In this document: positions 52,047-60,803 of the stretch, piece after piece | Numbering within the stretch: the first letter of the stretch is position 1 | Layout of the letters: every line of letters begins with the position of its first letter | NCBI RefSeq assembly: GCF_002159555.1 | Contig: NZ_NFIV01000004.1 | Location: forward strand, 1-64,000 | Direction: 5' to 3' | Length of the DNA: 64,000 nucleotides | Origin: Muribaculum sp. An289 | GTDB taxonomy: Bacteria > Bacteroidota > Bacteroidia > Bacteroidales > UBA932 | The notes under the pieces: model-generated | Databases searched by the model: none | Told to the model about the DNA's origin: nothing | The model's input: only the letters and a program-made list of their open reading frames with translations | Made by a program: the position numbers and the translations under genes

Positions 52047-54374
52047 ATGTATTTGACAGCCGGTAATTTCATTCTCATAGCTTCGATAATAATTTTTGTG
52101 GCCTTGCTCGCGAGTCGTGCAAGTTTCAAATTCGGTGTCCCCGTCCTCCTTCTTTTCCTTTTTACGGGGATGCTGTTCGGGTCGGACGGACTCGGACTTC
52201 AGTTCAACGACATGAACCTTGCCCAGTTCATCGGAATGGTCGCCCTGAGCATCATCCTGTTTTCCGGCGGAATGGATACGGATTACAAGAGCATCAGGCC
52301 GGTGCTAGCCCCAGGTATCGCCCTGTCTACCGTAGGGGTCCTGCTCACGACGTTAATCACCGGAGTTTTCATCTATTTCCTCTGCAACAGGCTTTTCGAC
52401 ATGGCGGGATATACTCTGGTATTCTCGCTGCTGCTTGCCGCCACCATGTCGTCCACCGATTCCGCCTCCGTCTTCAATGTGCTCAGGAGCAGGAAAACAG
52501 GGCTGAAGCACAATCTGAAGCCTCTCCTGGAGTTCGAGAGCGGCAGTAACGACCCTATGGCCTATATGCTGACAATCGTGCTGATACAAATACTTTTGGG
52601 TGACAATTCCTCTTTCGGCTCGATTGTACTTACCTTCTTCGCCCAACTCGCCATCGGCGCGCTGGCCGGTTTCGGCATGGGAAAGGCGGCCGTGTGGATT
52701 ACAAATAAAATCAACCTGCATTATTCGTCGCTGTATCCCATACTGATGCTCTGCATCATATTTTTCACCTTTTCGATTACGGATTTGATTAAGGGCAACG
52801 GCTATCTCGCGGTCTACATAGCCGGCATGGTCGTGGGGAACAATCCTTTGGTAAACAAACGGGAGACGACGAAATTCCTCGATGGCATGACCTGGCTGTT
52901 CCAGATAGTGATTTTCCTCACCCTCGGCCTGCTCGTGAACCCGTCGGAGATGCTTCCGATAGCCGTGCCGGGCCTGCTGATAGCCATTTTCATGATTGTC
53001 GTGGGCCGTCCGCTCAGCGTTTTCCTGACAATGCTCCCGTTCAGAAAATTTTCTTTCAAGAGCAAGCTCTATGTTTCATGGGTCGGCCTGAGGGGTGCGG
53101 CTCCGATAATTTTCGCGACATATCCTGTCATAGAGGACGTCCCGGGAGCCCGCAACATATTCAATATCGTATTTTTCATAACCCTCGTCTCGCTGCTTGT
53201 CCAGGGCACTACCGTGAATTATTTCGCGAAGACGTTGAAACTTACCGCCGCGACTCCGAAAGAGGGGAATGACTTCGGGGTGGAGCTGCCGGAAGACCTG
53301 AAATCCAAAGTCTGGGACATAACGGTGGACGAAAAAATCCTTTCGAACGGGCCTCTGCTGATGGACGTCGGCTTCCCGAAAGGGGTACTTGTCATCATGG
53401 TAAAACGCGGGGACGATTATAAGGTGCCGAACGGGGACATGAGCCTTGAGGTGGGGGACAAGCTGCTCATGCTTTCAGCCGACGAGCAGTTCATACCGGA
53501 TAAGGAAAATATTTCTCCGGAGGCTATAGAAAATTATATGAGAATTTTCCCGGAAGGCCAGTTCTGCCCTCTCGATACGGTAGAGCGTCAGCGGCCTGAT
53601 AGGGATTATTACGTCATCCTTTACATACACGGTATGGGAGGGGGAGGAGACAGCCGTATTCCGTCCATACTTTCCGAAGAATTGCCGCAGGACAGGTACC
53701 ATGTAGTCGTAAGGACTTATTCCTTTGATCCGGACGAGGCCTACGGCCAGATTGCTTCATGGATGGAAGAACTCAAGCCGGACCTCATAGTCGGCGAGTC
53801 CCTCGGGGCCGTACAGGCTATCCGCATCAAAGGTTTGCCGCATATTCTTGTTTCCCCGTCGCTCAATGCCCCTCTGTATCTTTATGCGGCCTCTTTCCTC
53901 GTATGGATTCCGGGACTGCGACTGTTGCTGGAAAAGATTTACAGGCCCAAGCCGGGAGACCGTCAGGAGCTGCATTTCAAGGCGAAGATACTGCATTCGT
54001 ACCGCGATCACCGGGCACGCGCGCTCATGCGTTCGCCGAAAATGCTCGGAGACCGTGCCGATTACTTCTTTGCATTTTTCGGGAAGAAAGACCACTACCG
54101 CCGCAGCGGGATAGTATCAATCGCGACTTACGAAAAATATTTCTTCCATAGCCGTAAATGCCGGTGCCTCGTCCCTGACCGTGATAACGCCGGAGGAGGG
54201 GCGGCTTATCCGACTTATGCGATATATCCGGGAGGGCATTTCATGGAAGAAGAACATGTCCGTACGCTTCTTGCTCCGAAAATCATGGAAGTGCTTTCCG
54301 GCTTTGTCACCGGTTCATCCGATCACTCGGGTTCCAGTCACTCGGATTCCAATCACTCAGAACGGGAACAGTAA
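52047..54374 (+). CDS. CPA1 sodium(potassium)/proton antiporter fused to TrkA-C and an alpha/beta hydrolase
   Basis: A 775-residue fusion. Residues 1-395 are a CPA1/NhaP-type antiporter with about 12 membrane segments and the ion-site motif FESGSNDP (163-170). Residues about 405-485 look like a TrkA-C (RCK-C) domain. A linker follows. Residues 520-755 are an alpha/beta hydrolase: YIHGMGGGG (527-534) as oxyanion loop, the nucleophile Ser585 in VGESLGA, a likely Asp682 in FFGKKDH and His731 in PGGHFMEEEH. The hydrolase resembles YqiA/UPF0227-type esterases. The C-terminal tail is a Ser/His repeat. The 3' end overlaps the convergent SLC13-type gene by 18 bases. Reading frame is open throughout, so the join is not an obvious frameshift artefact. 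Confidence 0.82.
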   Translation: MYLTAGNFILIASIIIFVALLASRASFKFGVPVLLLFLFTGMLFGSDGLGLQFNDMNLAQFIGMVALSIILFSGGMDTDYKSIRPVLAPGIALSTVGVLLTTLITGVFIYFLCNRLFDMAGYTLVFSLLLAATMSSTDSASVFNVLRSRKTGLKHNLKPLLEFESGSNDPMAYMLTIVLIQILLGDNSSFGSIVLTFFAQLAIGALAGFGMGKAAVWITNKINLHYSSLYPILMLCIIFFTFSITDLIKGNGYLAVYIAGMVVGNNPLVNKRETTKFLDGMTWLFQIVIFLTLGLLVNPSEMLPIAVPGLLIAIFMIVVGRPLSVFLTMLPFRKFSFKSKLYVSWVGLRGAAPIIFATYPVIEDVPGARNIFNIVFFITLVSLLVQGTTVNYFAKTLKLTAATPKEGNDFGVELPEDLKSKVWDITVDEKILSNGPLLMDVGFPKGVLVIMVKRGDDYKVPNGDMSLEVGDKLLMLSADEQFIPDKENISPEAIENYMRIFPEGQFCPLDTVERQRPDRDYYVILYIHGMGGGGDSRIPSILSEELPQDRYHVVVRTYSFDPDEAYGQIASWMEELKPDLIVGESLGAVQAIRIKGLPHILVSPSLNAPLYLYAASFLVWIPGLRLLLEKIYRPKPGDRQELHFKAKILHSYRDHRARALMRSPKMLGDRADYFFAFFGKKDHYRRSGIVSIATYEKYFFHSRKCRCLVPDRDNAGGGAAYPTYAIYPGGHFMEEEHVRTLLAPKIMEVLSGFVTGSSDHSGSSHSDSNHSEREQ

Positions 54375-56216
54375 CGGCAGTACGAAGACCATGACTATGC
54401 CCATGATGATTTGCAGCGGAAGCCCGACTTTGATGTAATCCATGAATTTGTATTGTCCGGCAGGCATGACGAGGGCATTTGGCGGTGTGGAGAACGGCGA
54501 AGCGAAGCACATGCTTGCTCCGACCGCTACCGCGAAAAGGAGGGGCACAGGGCTTATGCCCATCTGTGCGGCACTCTGCATGGCTATCGGGGCGAGCAGT
54601 ACGGCTGTCGCCGTGTTGCTGATGAACATTGTCATCAGTGATGTCGTAAAATAAATCCCCGCCATCAGTGCGATGGGGCCGTAGCTTCCGAGCCCCTGGA
54701 CAAGGGTGTTCGAAATCCAGGCCGAAGCTCCGGTCTTTTCGAGTGCGAGCGACATGGGCATCATGGCGGCAATCAGCACGACACTTTCCCAGTTGATAGT
54801 CTTGTATGCCGCTTCCACATTGCGTATGCAGCCGGTAAGTACCATGAGGATGGCGGCAATCATGACAGCCGTTACCGGTTCCACAGGGATGAAGTCGAAT
54901 ACCATCATGGCCACCATTAGCAGCATTATGACACCTGCTACCGGCGCCTTGTAGTCGAGGGTCACTTTCGCGGCTTCTGCGAGTGGCTGGCCGAGAACGA
55001 CCCAGTCCGCATCCTCTTTGTTCAGTCTGGCTATGTTGGCCCAGCTACCCTGTACGAGCATGACGTCACCTCCGTGGACCTTTATGTCTCCGAGGTCGTG
55101 CAGGAGGTATTCGCTCTTTCGCCGTATGCCCAATACGTTGATATTGAATTTTCCCCGCAGGTCTATGTCCTTGATGCTTTTGTTTATGAGTCCCGAAGTC
55201 GGCACGATGATGATTTCCGCTATGCCTATCTCATAGAAATCCAATGAATTGCCTTCCTGAATCTTCACGGCTTCTTCGGTATGGTGTCCGTCAAGGATGT
55301 CAAGCTTGCACTCCCCCGCAAATCTCCTTACTTCATCGAAATTTCCGGATACGTACAGTATGTCCCCGTTTTCGAGTGTAGTCTCCGGGGAGGTCAGCTG
55401 GGTGATTGTTTTCAGGAAGCGGTAGCGGGACGAGTCCCCCCTGCGGATTTCCATTATGTTCAGTCCGAATCTTCGGCGTATGTCGAGTTCGATGATGGAT
55501 TTCCCTATGACGGTGGAATCGCTGCACACCTCGACCCTGAACAGGTTGCTTGCAAGCCCGTATTCCTTTACAAGCTGCTGGAGGCTCTTGCCTCCCGTCC
55601 CGGCATTCTTTTTCTTCTTGCCGCTGAGGAATATCTTGCTTAGCGGCATCAGCACGAGGATTCCTACGGCCACGCATATGAGGCCTACGGGCAGGAACGA
55701 GAAGAACGAAAGCCCTTCGAGGCCTGCCGAAACGAGGGTGTCATTGATTACAAGGTTGGGAGGAGTACCGATGAGTGTCATCATTCCTCCCATGCTGCTT
55801 GCAAAGGCCAGCGGCATCAGGAAACGGCTCGGGGACACATTCGCGCTTGCGGCGAGGCTCACAACTATAGGGAGCATCAGTGCCACTGTACCGGTATTGC
55901 TTACGAATGCCCCTATGGCCGATGTGACGAGGATGACCAGAAGGAACAGCCTTGTCTCGCTCTTTCCGGCAAGCCGTAATATCTTGGAGCTTATCATCTT
56001 GGCCAGTCCCGTCTGGAAAATCGCCCCTCCGACCACGAACAGTCCTATCATCATTATCACGACCGAGTTGGAAAATCCGGACAGGGCTTCTTCCGGTGTC
56101 AGTATCTGGCAGACAAGCAGCGCGACAAGGGCGCAGAGTGCCACCAGGTCCGAGCGGATTTTCCCGTTTACGAAAAAAATCGCTGAAAGTACAAGTATGC
56201 CGATTGTTATCCACAT
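54357..56216 (-). CDS. SLC13/DASS-type permease with two TrkA-C domains
   Basis: A 619-residue transporter. Two membrane halves (about 1-195 and 410-619) enclose two RCK-C/TrkA-C domains (about 215-305 and 320-400). Each half has a family motif: VSNTGTVALMLPIV and MTLIGTPPNLVINDT in the first, FISNTATAVLLAPI and ASPFSTPPNALV in the second. Members move dicarboxylates, sulphate or other anions with sodium; the substrate is unknown. TrkA-C domains suggest gating by a cytoplasmic ligand. It is the last of a minus-strand run reaching back towards hut genes and its end overlaps the antiporter gene. Confidence 0.88.
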   Translation of the reverse strand: MWITIGILVLSAIFFVNGKIRSDLVALCALVALLVCQILTPEEALSGFSNSVVIMMIGLFVVGGAIFQTGLAKMISSKILRLAGKSETRLFLLVILVTSAIGAFVSNTGTVALMLPIVVSLAASANVSPSRFLMPLAFASSMGGMMTLIGTPPNLVINDTLVSAGLEGLSFFSFLPVGLICVAVGILVLMPLSKIFLSGKKKKNAGTGGKSLQQLVKEYGLASNLFRVEVCSDSTVIGKSIIELDIRRRFGLNIMEIRRGDSSRYRFLKTITQLTSPETTLENGDILYVSGNFDEVRRFAGECKLDILDGHHTEEAVKIQEGNSLDFYEIGIAEIIIVPTSGLINKSIKDIDLRGKFNINVLGIRRKSEYLLHDLGDIKVHGGDVMLVQGSWANIARLNKEDADWVVLGQPLAEAAKVTLDYKAPVAGVIMLLMVAMMVFDFIPVEPVTAVMIAAILMVLTGCIRNVEAAYKTINWESVVLIAAMMPMSLALEKTGASAWISNTLVQGLGSYGPIALMAGIYFTTSLMTMFISNTATAVLLAPIAMQSAAQMGISPVPLLFAVAVGASMCFASPFSTPPNALVMPAGQYKFMDYIKVGLPLQIIMGIVMVFVLPLLFPF

Positions 56217-56253
56217 GGCCGGAGGGGTGTTTATTGTCGTTTTAAAATAAAAA

Positions 56254-57420
56254 TTATTTTGTGCCGATAAGTTCTTCTATCATGGCGTTTATTGCGGTCT
56301 TGTCGCATTCTTTCATCGAAGAACGGATTGTGACCGAATTTTCGCAGATAGTGATGTTCTTCATTCCTTCAAGGGCGGCGCGCATTGTCCTTCCGGCGCT
56401 CGGAGCCCAGGAACCGTTTTCGACTATCGCGACCTTCCTGTTCTGGAAATTCTTCGCCCTCAGGTGGTTGAGGAATTTTTCCATAGGAGGGAAGACTCCG
56501 GCATCGTATGAAGATGCGGCAAGAATCATCATGTCGAATCTGAAGGCATCGGCAACGGCCTTGTGCATGTCGTCGCGGGCAAGGTCGGAAACCGCAACGG
56601 TCACACCTTTGGACCGCAGTTCGTCGGCTATGTAGCGTGCCGTTTTCGCCGTGTTTCCATGAATCGAGGCAAAGGCGACGAGGACTCCTTCCTCTTCAGG
56701 ACGGTAGCTGCTCCAGATGTCGTATTTTTCAATATAATGGCCGAGGTTTTCTTTCAGGATAGGGCCGTGGAGAGGCGCTATGGTTTTGATATCGAGGGTT
56801 GCGGCCTTTTTCAGCAGCGCCTGTACCTGCGCACCGTATTTTCCTACGATGTTGATGAAATATCTTCTCGACTCGTCATCCCAAGGCTCGTCGGCATCCA
56901 TCGCTCCGAATTTTCCGAATCCGTCAGCCGAAAACAGAATTTTTTCAGTGCTTTCGTAGGATACCATGACTTCCGGCCAGTGTACCATCGGGGCCATGAC
57001 GAAGGTCAGTACGTGCTTGCCGAGTGCCAGCGTTTCACCTTCGGAAACCGGTTTGAGGCGTGCGGGAACGATGTTGTCGAAAAACTGGCCTATCATTCCG
57101 GCTGCCTTGTTGCTCAGTACAATGACTGTTTCCGGATATCTTTCCGCAAATACCGCTATGCTTCCTGCATGGTCCGGTTCGAGGTGGTGTACCACGAGAT
57201 AGTCCGGCTGCCTTCCGTCGAGGGCCTTTCCGAGGTTCGCGAGCCATTGGTCGCAGCGCCTCATGTCCACGGTGTCGAGCACGGCCGTCTTTTCGTCTAA
57301 AATCACGTATGAGTTGTAGGTGACTCCGTTCGGTACTTTGTACTGGCTTTCAAACAGGTCTATGTCCTTGTCGTCTACGCCGATGTATTTGATTTGAGGT
57401 GAAATGTAAGTGTCGTTCAT
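56254..57420 (-). CDS. Flavodiiron protein (A-type flavoprotein)
   Basis: A 388-residue FprA-type protein. The metallo-beta-lactamase domain (1-235) keeps all diiron ligands: His79-x-Glu81-x-Asp83-His84 in VHHLEPDHAG, His147, Asp166 and His218. A flavodoxin domain (about 240-388) binds FMN, with VLVAFASIHGNTAKTA as phosphate loop. Such enzymes reduce oxygen to water or nitric oxide to nitrous oxide and protect anaerobes. It lies between the GNAT and SLC13 genes, with gaps of 47 and 37 bases. Confidence 0.93.
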   Translation of the reverse strand: MNDTYISPQIKYIGVDDKDIDLFESQYKVPNGVTYNSYVILDEKTAVLDTVDMRRCDQWLANLGKALDGRQPDYLVVHHLEPDHAGSIAVFAERYPETVIVLSNKAAGMIGQFFDNIVPARLKPVSEGETLALGKHVLTFVMAPMVHWPEVMVSYESTEKILFSADGFGKFGAMDADEPWDDESRRYFINIVGKYGAQVQALLKKAATLDIKTIAPLHGPILKENLGHYIEKYDIWSSYRPEEEGVLVAFASIHGNTAKTARYIADELRSKGVTVAVSDLARDDMHKAVADAFRFDMMILAASSYDAGVFPPMEKFLNHLRAKNFQNRKVAIVENGSWAPSAGRTMRAALEGMKNITICENSVTIRSSMKECDKTAINAMIEELIGTK

Positions 57421-57467
57421 GTCTTTTATGTGAAATTTTGTTTAATAATAAAAATAATTGTTTCCGT

Positions 57468-58004
57468 TCAGTGCGTTTTCACCGGTGACGTGGCAGAATA
57501 GACTTTCCTGCGGATTTCCTCCGCCCAGCGTTTTTCGTAGCCTTTGTCGGTCATGATGAACATCGGTACCGGACTGCCTCCTTCCGCGTATGGGGGCTGG
57601 AGATAGTCCCTGTCGCTGATTTTCAGTCCGAGGCGCTCGTAGAAGCCTATCCTTCTCATGGCCATTTCGTTGTCCGGGCGTTCGACTTCGATGACATGCG
57701 GCCTTTCGCAGGATGAAAGTATTTCCCGGAAAATAACGGCTCCGTATCCTTTGTTCCTTGCGGACGGGGCTGTGGCAAAATGTTCCATATAGATGAAATC
57801 GGTAAAATCCCATCCGGTGATGAACCCTACCAGTCCATCTTCCGCGTATGCCGCCTTGAGCCAGAAAGAGCCTTCACCGGCAAGCAGGCCTTGCACCTGT
57901 TTCCAGTCGCGTCTTTCCTCCGGAGGGAAAGCTCCCGTGTATATGTCCCGGATTGTATCCAGGTCTTTTTCAGGTAGTTGCAGTCCGTCAATCAATCTTA
58001 TCAT
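57468..58004 (-). CDS. GNAT-family N-acetyltransferase
   Basis: A 178-residue acetyltransferase. The fold is recognised from the acetyl-CoA loop APSARNKGYGAVIF (about 78-91) after a beta-strand YMEHFA, and the terminal AMRRIGFYERLGLK. Substrate unknown. The gene begins 16 bases after the hutI stop and could be in the same transcript as the histidine genes. Alternative roles, such as antibiotic or polyamine acetylation, cannot be chosen from sequence. Confidence 0.82.
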   Translation of the reverse strand: MIRLIDGLQLPEKDLDTIRDIYTGAFPPEERRDWKQVQGLLAGEGSFWLKAAYAEDGLVGFITGWDFTDFIYMEHFATAPSARNKGYGAVIFREILSSCERPHVIEVERPDNEMAMRRIGFYERLGLKISDRDYLQPPYAEGGSPVPMFIMTDKGYEKRWAEEIRRKVYSATSPVKTH

Positions 58005-58020
58005 GGCCTTATGTCGTTTT

Positions 58021-59259
58021 TCAGAGCACGTCCCCTTTTACTATGACCTTCCTTATCAGCGGGGTCTGGTAGCTGTAAGGGAGGAACGCCAGTGAATTCA
58101 TCGGCGCGGTGACGAGGAGATTGGCAATCTTTCCCTTTGTCACCGAACCGGCCATATCGCTTATGCCCATGGCGTATGCCGTGTTGAGCGTGCAGGCGTT
58201 CAGTGCCTGGTTTGGTGTCAGCTTCATCTTGATGCAGCCTAAGGCCATTACGAAACGCATGTTTCCGCTCGGTGAAGAACCTGGGTTGTAATCCGAGGCC
58301 AATGCCACTCCGAGCCCGGCCTTGATATAGTCTTTCGCCGCACCGTAAGGCATTCCGAGGAAGAATGATGCGCCAGGAAGCATGGTAGGCATCGTGCCAG
58401 AGCCTTTCAGGGATTCGATTTCAGCCTGTGTCGTGCGTTCCAGATGGTCTACGGACAGTGCGTTGTGGCTTACCCCGACCTGTACTCCTCCCGAGACGGC
58501 AAGCTCGTTTGCATGGATTTTAGGCCTGAGGCCGTATTTCGCCCCGGCTTCCATGATGGCCGCGGTTTCTTCGGTAGTAAAGAATCCCTGGTCGCAGAAC
58601 ACGTCCACAAATTCGGCGAGCCCTTCGGCGGCCACTGCCGGAATCATCTCCGAGCAGACAAGTCTGACGTATTCCGCCTGCCTTCCCCTGTATGCCCTGC
58701 CTACGTCATGGGCGCCCAGGAAGGTGGCCTTTATGATGATTGGCACGTTTTCTTTTATCCGCCTTATGACACGGAGCATCTTCAGCTCGTCTTCGGTCGT
58801 AAGGCCGTAGCCGCTCTTGATTTCGAGGGCCCCTGTCCCCATGCGCATGACCTCGCGGACCCTTTCCACCGACTGGCGGTAGAGTTCGTCCTCGGAGGTG
58901 TTGTGGAGCAGGTCCGCCGAGTTGAGTATCCCGCCTCCGCGCCTTGCAATCTCTTCGTAGGACAGGCCGTTTATCTTGTCGAGGAATTCCCCGTCACGGC
59001 TTCCCGCATAGACTACATGCGAATGCGAGTCGCAGAAAGACGGGAGCACGAAGCCTCTCCCGGCATCGATGACAGTGTCGAAGGCGTTTTCATCCGGCAT
59101 TTCCTCCGAAGGTCCGTAGCCTGCAATTTTCCCGTCTTCGATTGTCAGGTATGCGTTTTCAAGGGTACCGACGGCATCCATGGCGGTTCCCTCTTTGCGT
59201 AGGGAACCGTCTTCAAGGATACCGGCAAGAGTGCCTATGTTTTTAACCAGGTGTCTCAT
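58021..59259 (-). CDS. hutI: Imidazolonepropionase
   Basis: A 412-residue amidohydrolase and third step of histidine degradation, opening 4-imidazolone-5-propionate to N-formiminoglutamate. Metal residues are visible in DSHSHVVYAGSRDGEF and ATFLGAHDVG, and in the HANELAVSGG and NPGSSPSG segments; the metal-dependent TIM-barrel layout is complete. It begins two bases from the hutH stop, so the two are translationally close. Confidence 0.93.
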   Translation of the reverse strand: MRHLVKNIGTLAGILEDGSLRKEGTAMDAVGTLENAYLTIEDGKIAGYGPSEEMPDENAFDTVIDAGRGFVLPSFCDSHSHVVYAGSRDGEFLDKINGLSYEEIARRGGGILNSADLLHNTSEDELYRQSVERVREVMRMGTGALEIKSGYGLTTEDELKMLRVIRRIKENVPIIIKATFLGAHDVGRAYRGRQAEYVRLVCSEMIPAVAAEGLAEFVDVFCDQGFFTTEETAAIMEAGAKYGLRPKIHANELAVSGGVQVGVSHNALSVDHLERTTQAEIESLKGSGTMPTMLPGASFFLGMPYGAAKDYIKAGLGVALASDYNPGSSPSGNMRFVMALGCIKMKLTPNQALNACTLNTAYAMGISDMAGSVTKGKIANLLVTAPMNSLAFLPYSYQTPLIRKVIVKGDVL

Positions 59260-59261
59260 TA

Positions 59262-60737
59262 TTATTTTCTTATGAATTCAATCGATTTCTCGATGAGCGG
59301 GTGCATGTACCTGTCTTCGTCGACAAACGGCACTTCCTTGCGGTAGTCGCCGAATATCTTTTCGATGGCAGGTGAGGATTTCAGCGGACGGCGGAATTCG
59401 AGGGCCTGTGCCGAGTTGAGCAGTTCGATTGCAAGCACCCTTTCGGTGTTCAGAACCACTCTTACGAGTTTGGTCGCGGCATTCGCTCCCATGCTCACAT
59501 GGTCTTCCTGTCCCTGTGATGAAGGTATGGAATCTACGGATGCCGGCATGCAAAACCCTTTGCTCTGGCTTACGATGGAAGCGGCCGTGTACTGCGGAAT
59601 CATGAAGCCGCTGTTCAGGCCCGGTTTCGCAACGAGGAACTTAGGCAGCCCCCTCTCTCCGGAAATCAGCAGGTAAATCCTCCTCTCGGAGATGTTGGCG
59701 AGTTCGGCAAGGGCGATTGCGAGGAAGTCCATGGCCAGTGCGATAGGCTGTCCGTGGAAATTACCGGCAGAGATAATGAGGTCTTCGTCAGGGAAGACGG
59801 TAGGATTGTCCGTCGCGCTGTTGATTTCGGTTTCTATTACTGAACGGACGTATGCGATAGTGTCCTTGGTTGCTCCGTGTACCTGTGGTATGCACCTGAA
59901 CGAATAAGGGTCCTGTACGTGGGTCTTAGGCTGCTTTATGAGTTCGCTGCCTTCCAAAAGTTCGCGGAAACGGTCGGCTGTGGCCATCTGGCCCTTGTGT
60001 GCCCTTACCCTGTGTACCTGAGGGTAGAAAGGCTCGATTCTTCCGTCAAAGGCTTCGAGGGACATGGCGCCTATCCTGTCGGCCCACTCGCTCAGCCTGT
60101 CGGCCTGAATCAGCGACCACACTCCGTGCGCGCTCATGAACTGGGTTCCGTTCAGGAGGGCGAGGCCTTCCTTGGACTGGAGGCGGATAGGTTCCCATCC
60201 GAATTTTTTCCATACTTCGCAGGACGGCTGTACCTTTCCTTCGTACTCGACTTCTCCCATGCCTATGAGCGGCAGGCAGAGGTGTGCCAGAGGGGCGAGG
60301 TCGCCGGATGCTCCGAGGGAGCCCTGCTGGTAAACAACCGGTATGATGTCGTTGTTGAACATGTCGATGAGCCTCTGGACCGTAATCAGCTGCACTCCGG
60401 AGTTGCCGTATGAAAGGGACTGGATTTTAAGCAACAGTATGATTTTTACTATTTCGGATGAAACCCTTTCCCCCGTGCCGCAGGCATGCGACATTACGAG
60501 GTTGTGCTGGAGTTGCGAAAGGTCGTCGGCGGGGATGGTTATGTTGCAGAGCGAGCCGAATCCGGTAGTCACTCCGTATACGGGGCGCCCTATGTCCTCC
60601 ATCTTGGTGTCGAGGTATTTACGGCATTTTTCGATTGCTGCCTTAGCCTCTTCGCCGAGGGCCAGCTTGTAGCCTTTTTCGATTATTTCGCGTACACGTT
60701 CTATCGTGAGCCGCTCGTGTGATATATGATGAATCAT
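59262..60737 (-). CDS. hutH: Histidine ammonia-lyase
   Basis: A 491-residue HAL that removes ammonia from histidine to give urocanate. The MIO prosthetic group forms from Ala143-Ser144-Gly145 in GSLGASGDLAPL; other family motifs are YGVTTGFGSLCN, SLSYGNSGVQL and the GNFHGQPIA loop. The ATG at 60737 is used because the upstream TTG at 60764 adds a Lys-rich leader not found in the family. Preceded by hutU with 66 bases, followed by hutI with two. Confidence 0.95.
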   Translation of the reverse strand: MIHHISHERLTIERVREIIEKGYKLALGEEAKAAIEKCRKYLDTKMEDIGRPVYGVTTGFGSLCNITIPADDLSQLQHNLVMSHACGTGERVSSEIVKIILLLKIQSLSYGNSGVQLITVQRLIDMFNNDIIPVVYQQGSLGASGDLAPLAHLCLPLIGMGEVEYEGKVQPSCEVWKKFGWEPIRLQSKEGLALLNGTQFMSAHGVWSLIQADRLSEWADRIGAMSLEAFDGRIEPFYPQVHRVRAHKGQMATADRFRELLEGSELIKQPKTHVQDPYSFRCIPQVHGATKDTIAYVRSVIETEINSATDNPTVFPDEDLIISAGNFHGQPIALAMDFLAIALAELANISERRIYLLISGERGLPKFLVAKPGLNSGFMIPQYTAASIVSQSKGFCMPASVDSIPSSQGQEDHVSMGANAATKLVRVVLNTERVLAIELLNSAQALEFRRPLKSSPAIEKIFGDYRKEVPFVDEDRYMHPLIEKSIEFIRK

Positions 60738-60803
60738 TTTACGTCCTTTTTTCTGCTTTTTCAATTGAAAATTTAAAAATTTTTATGTTTTAAAACCGGT
60801 CTC

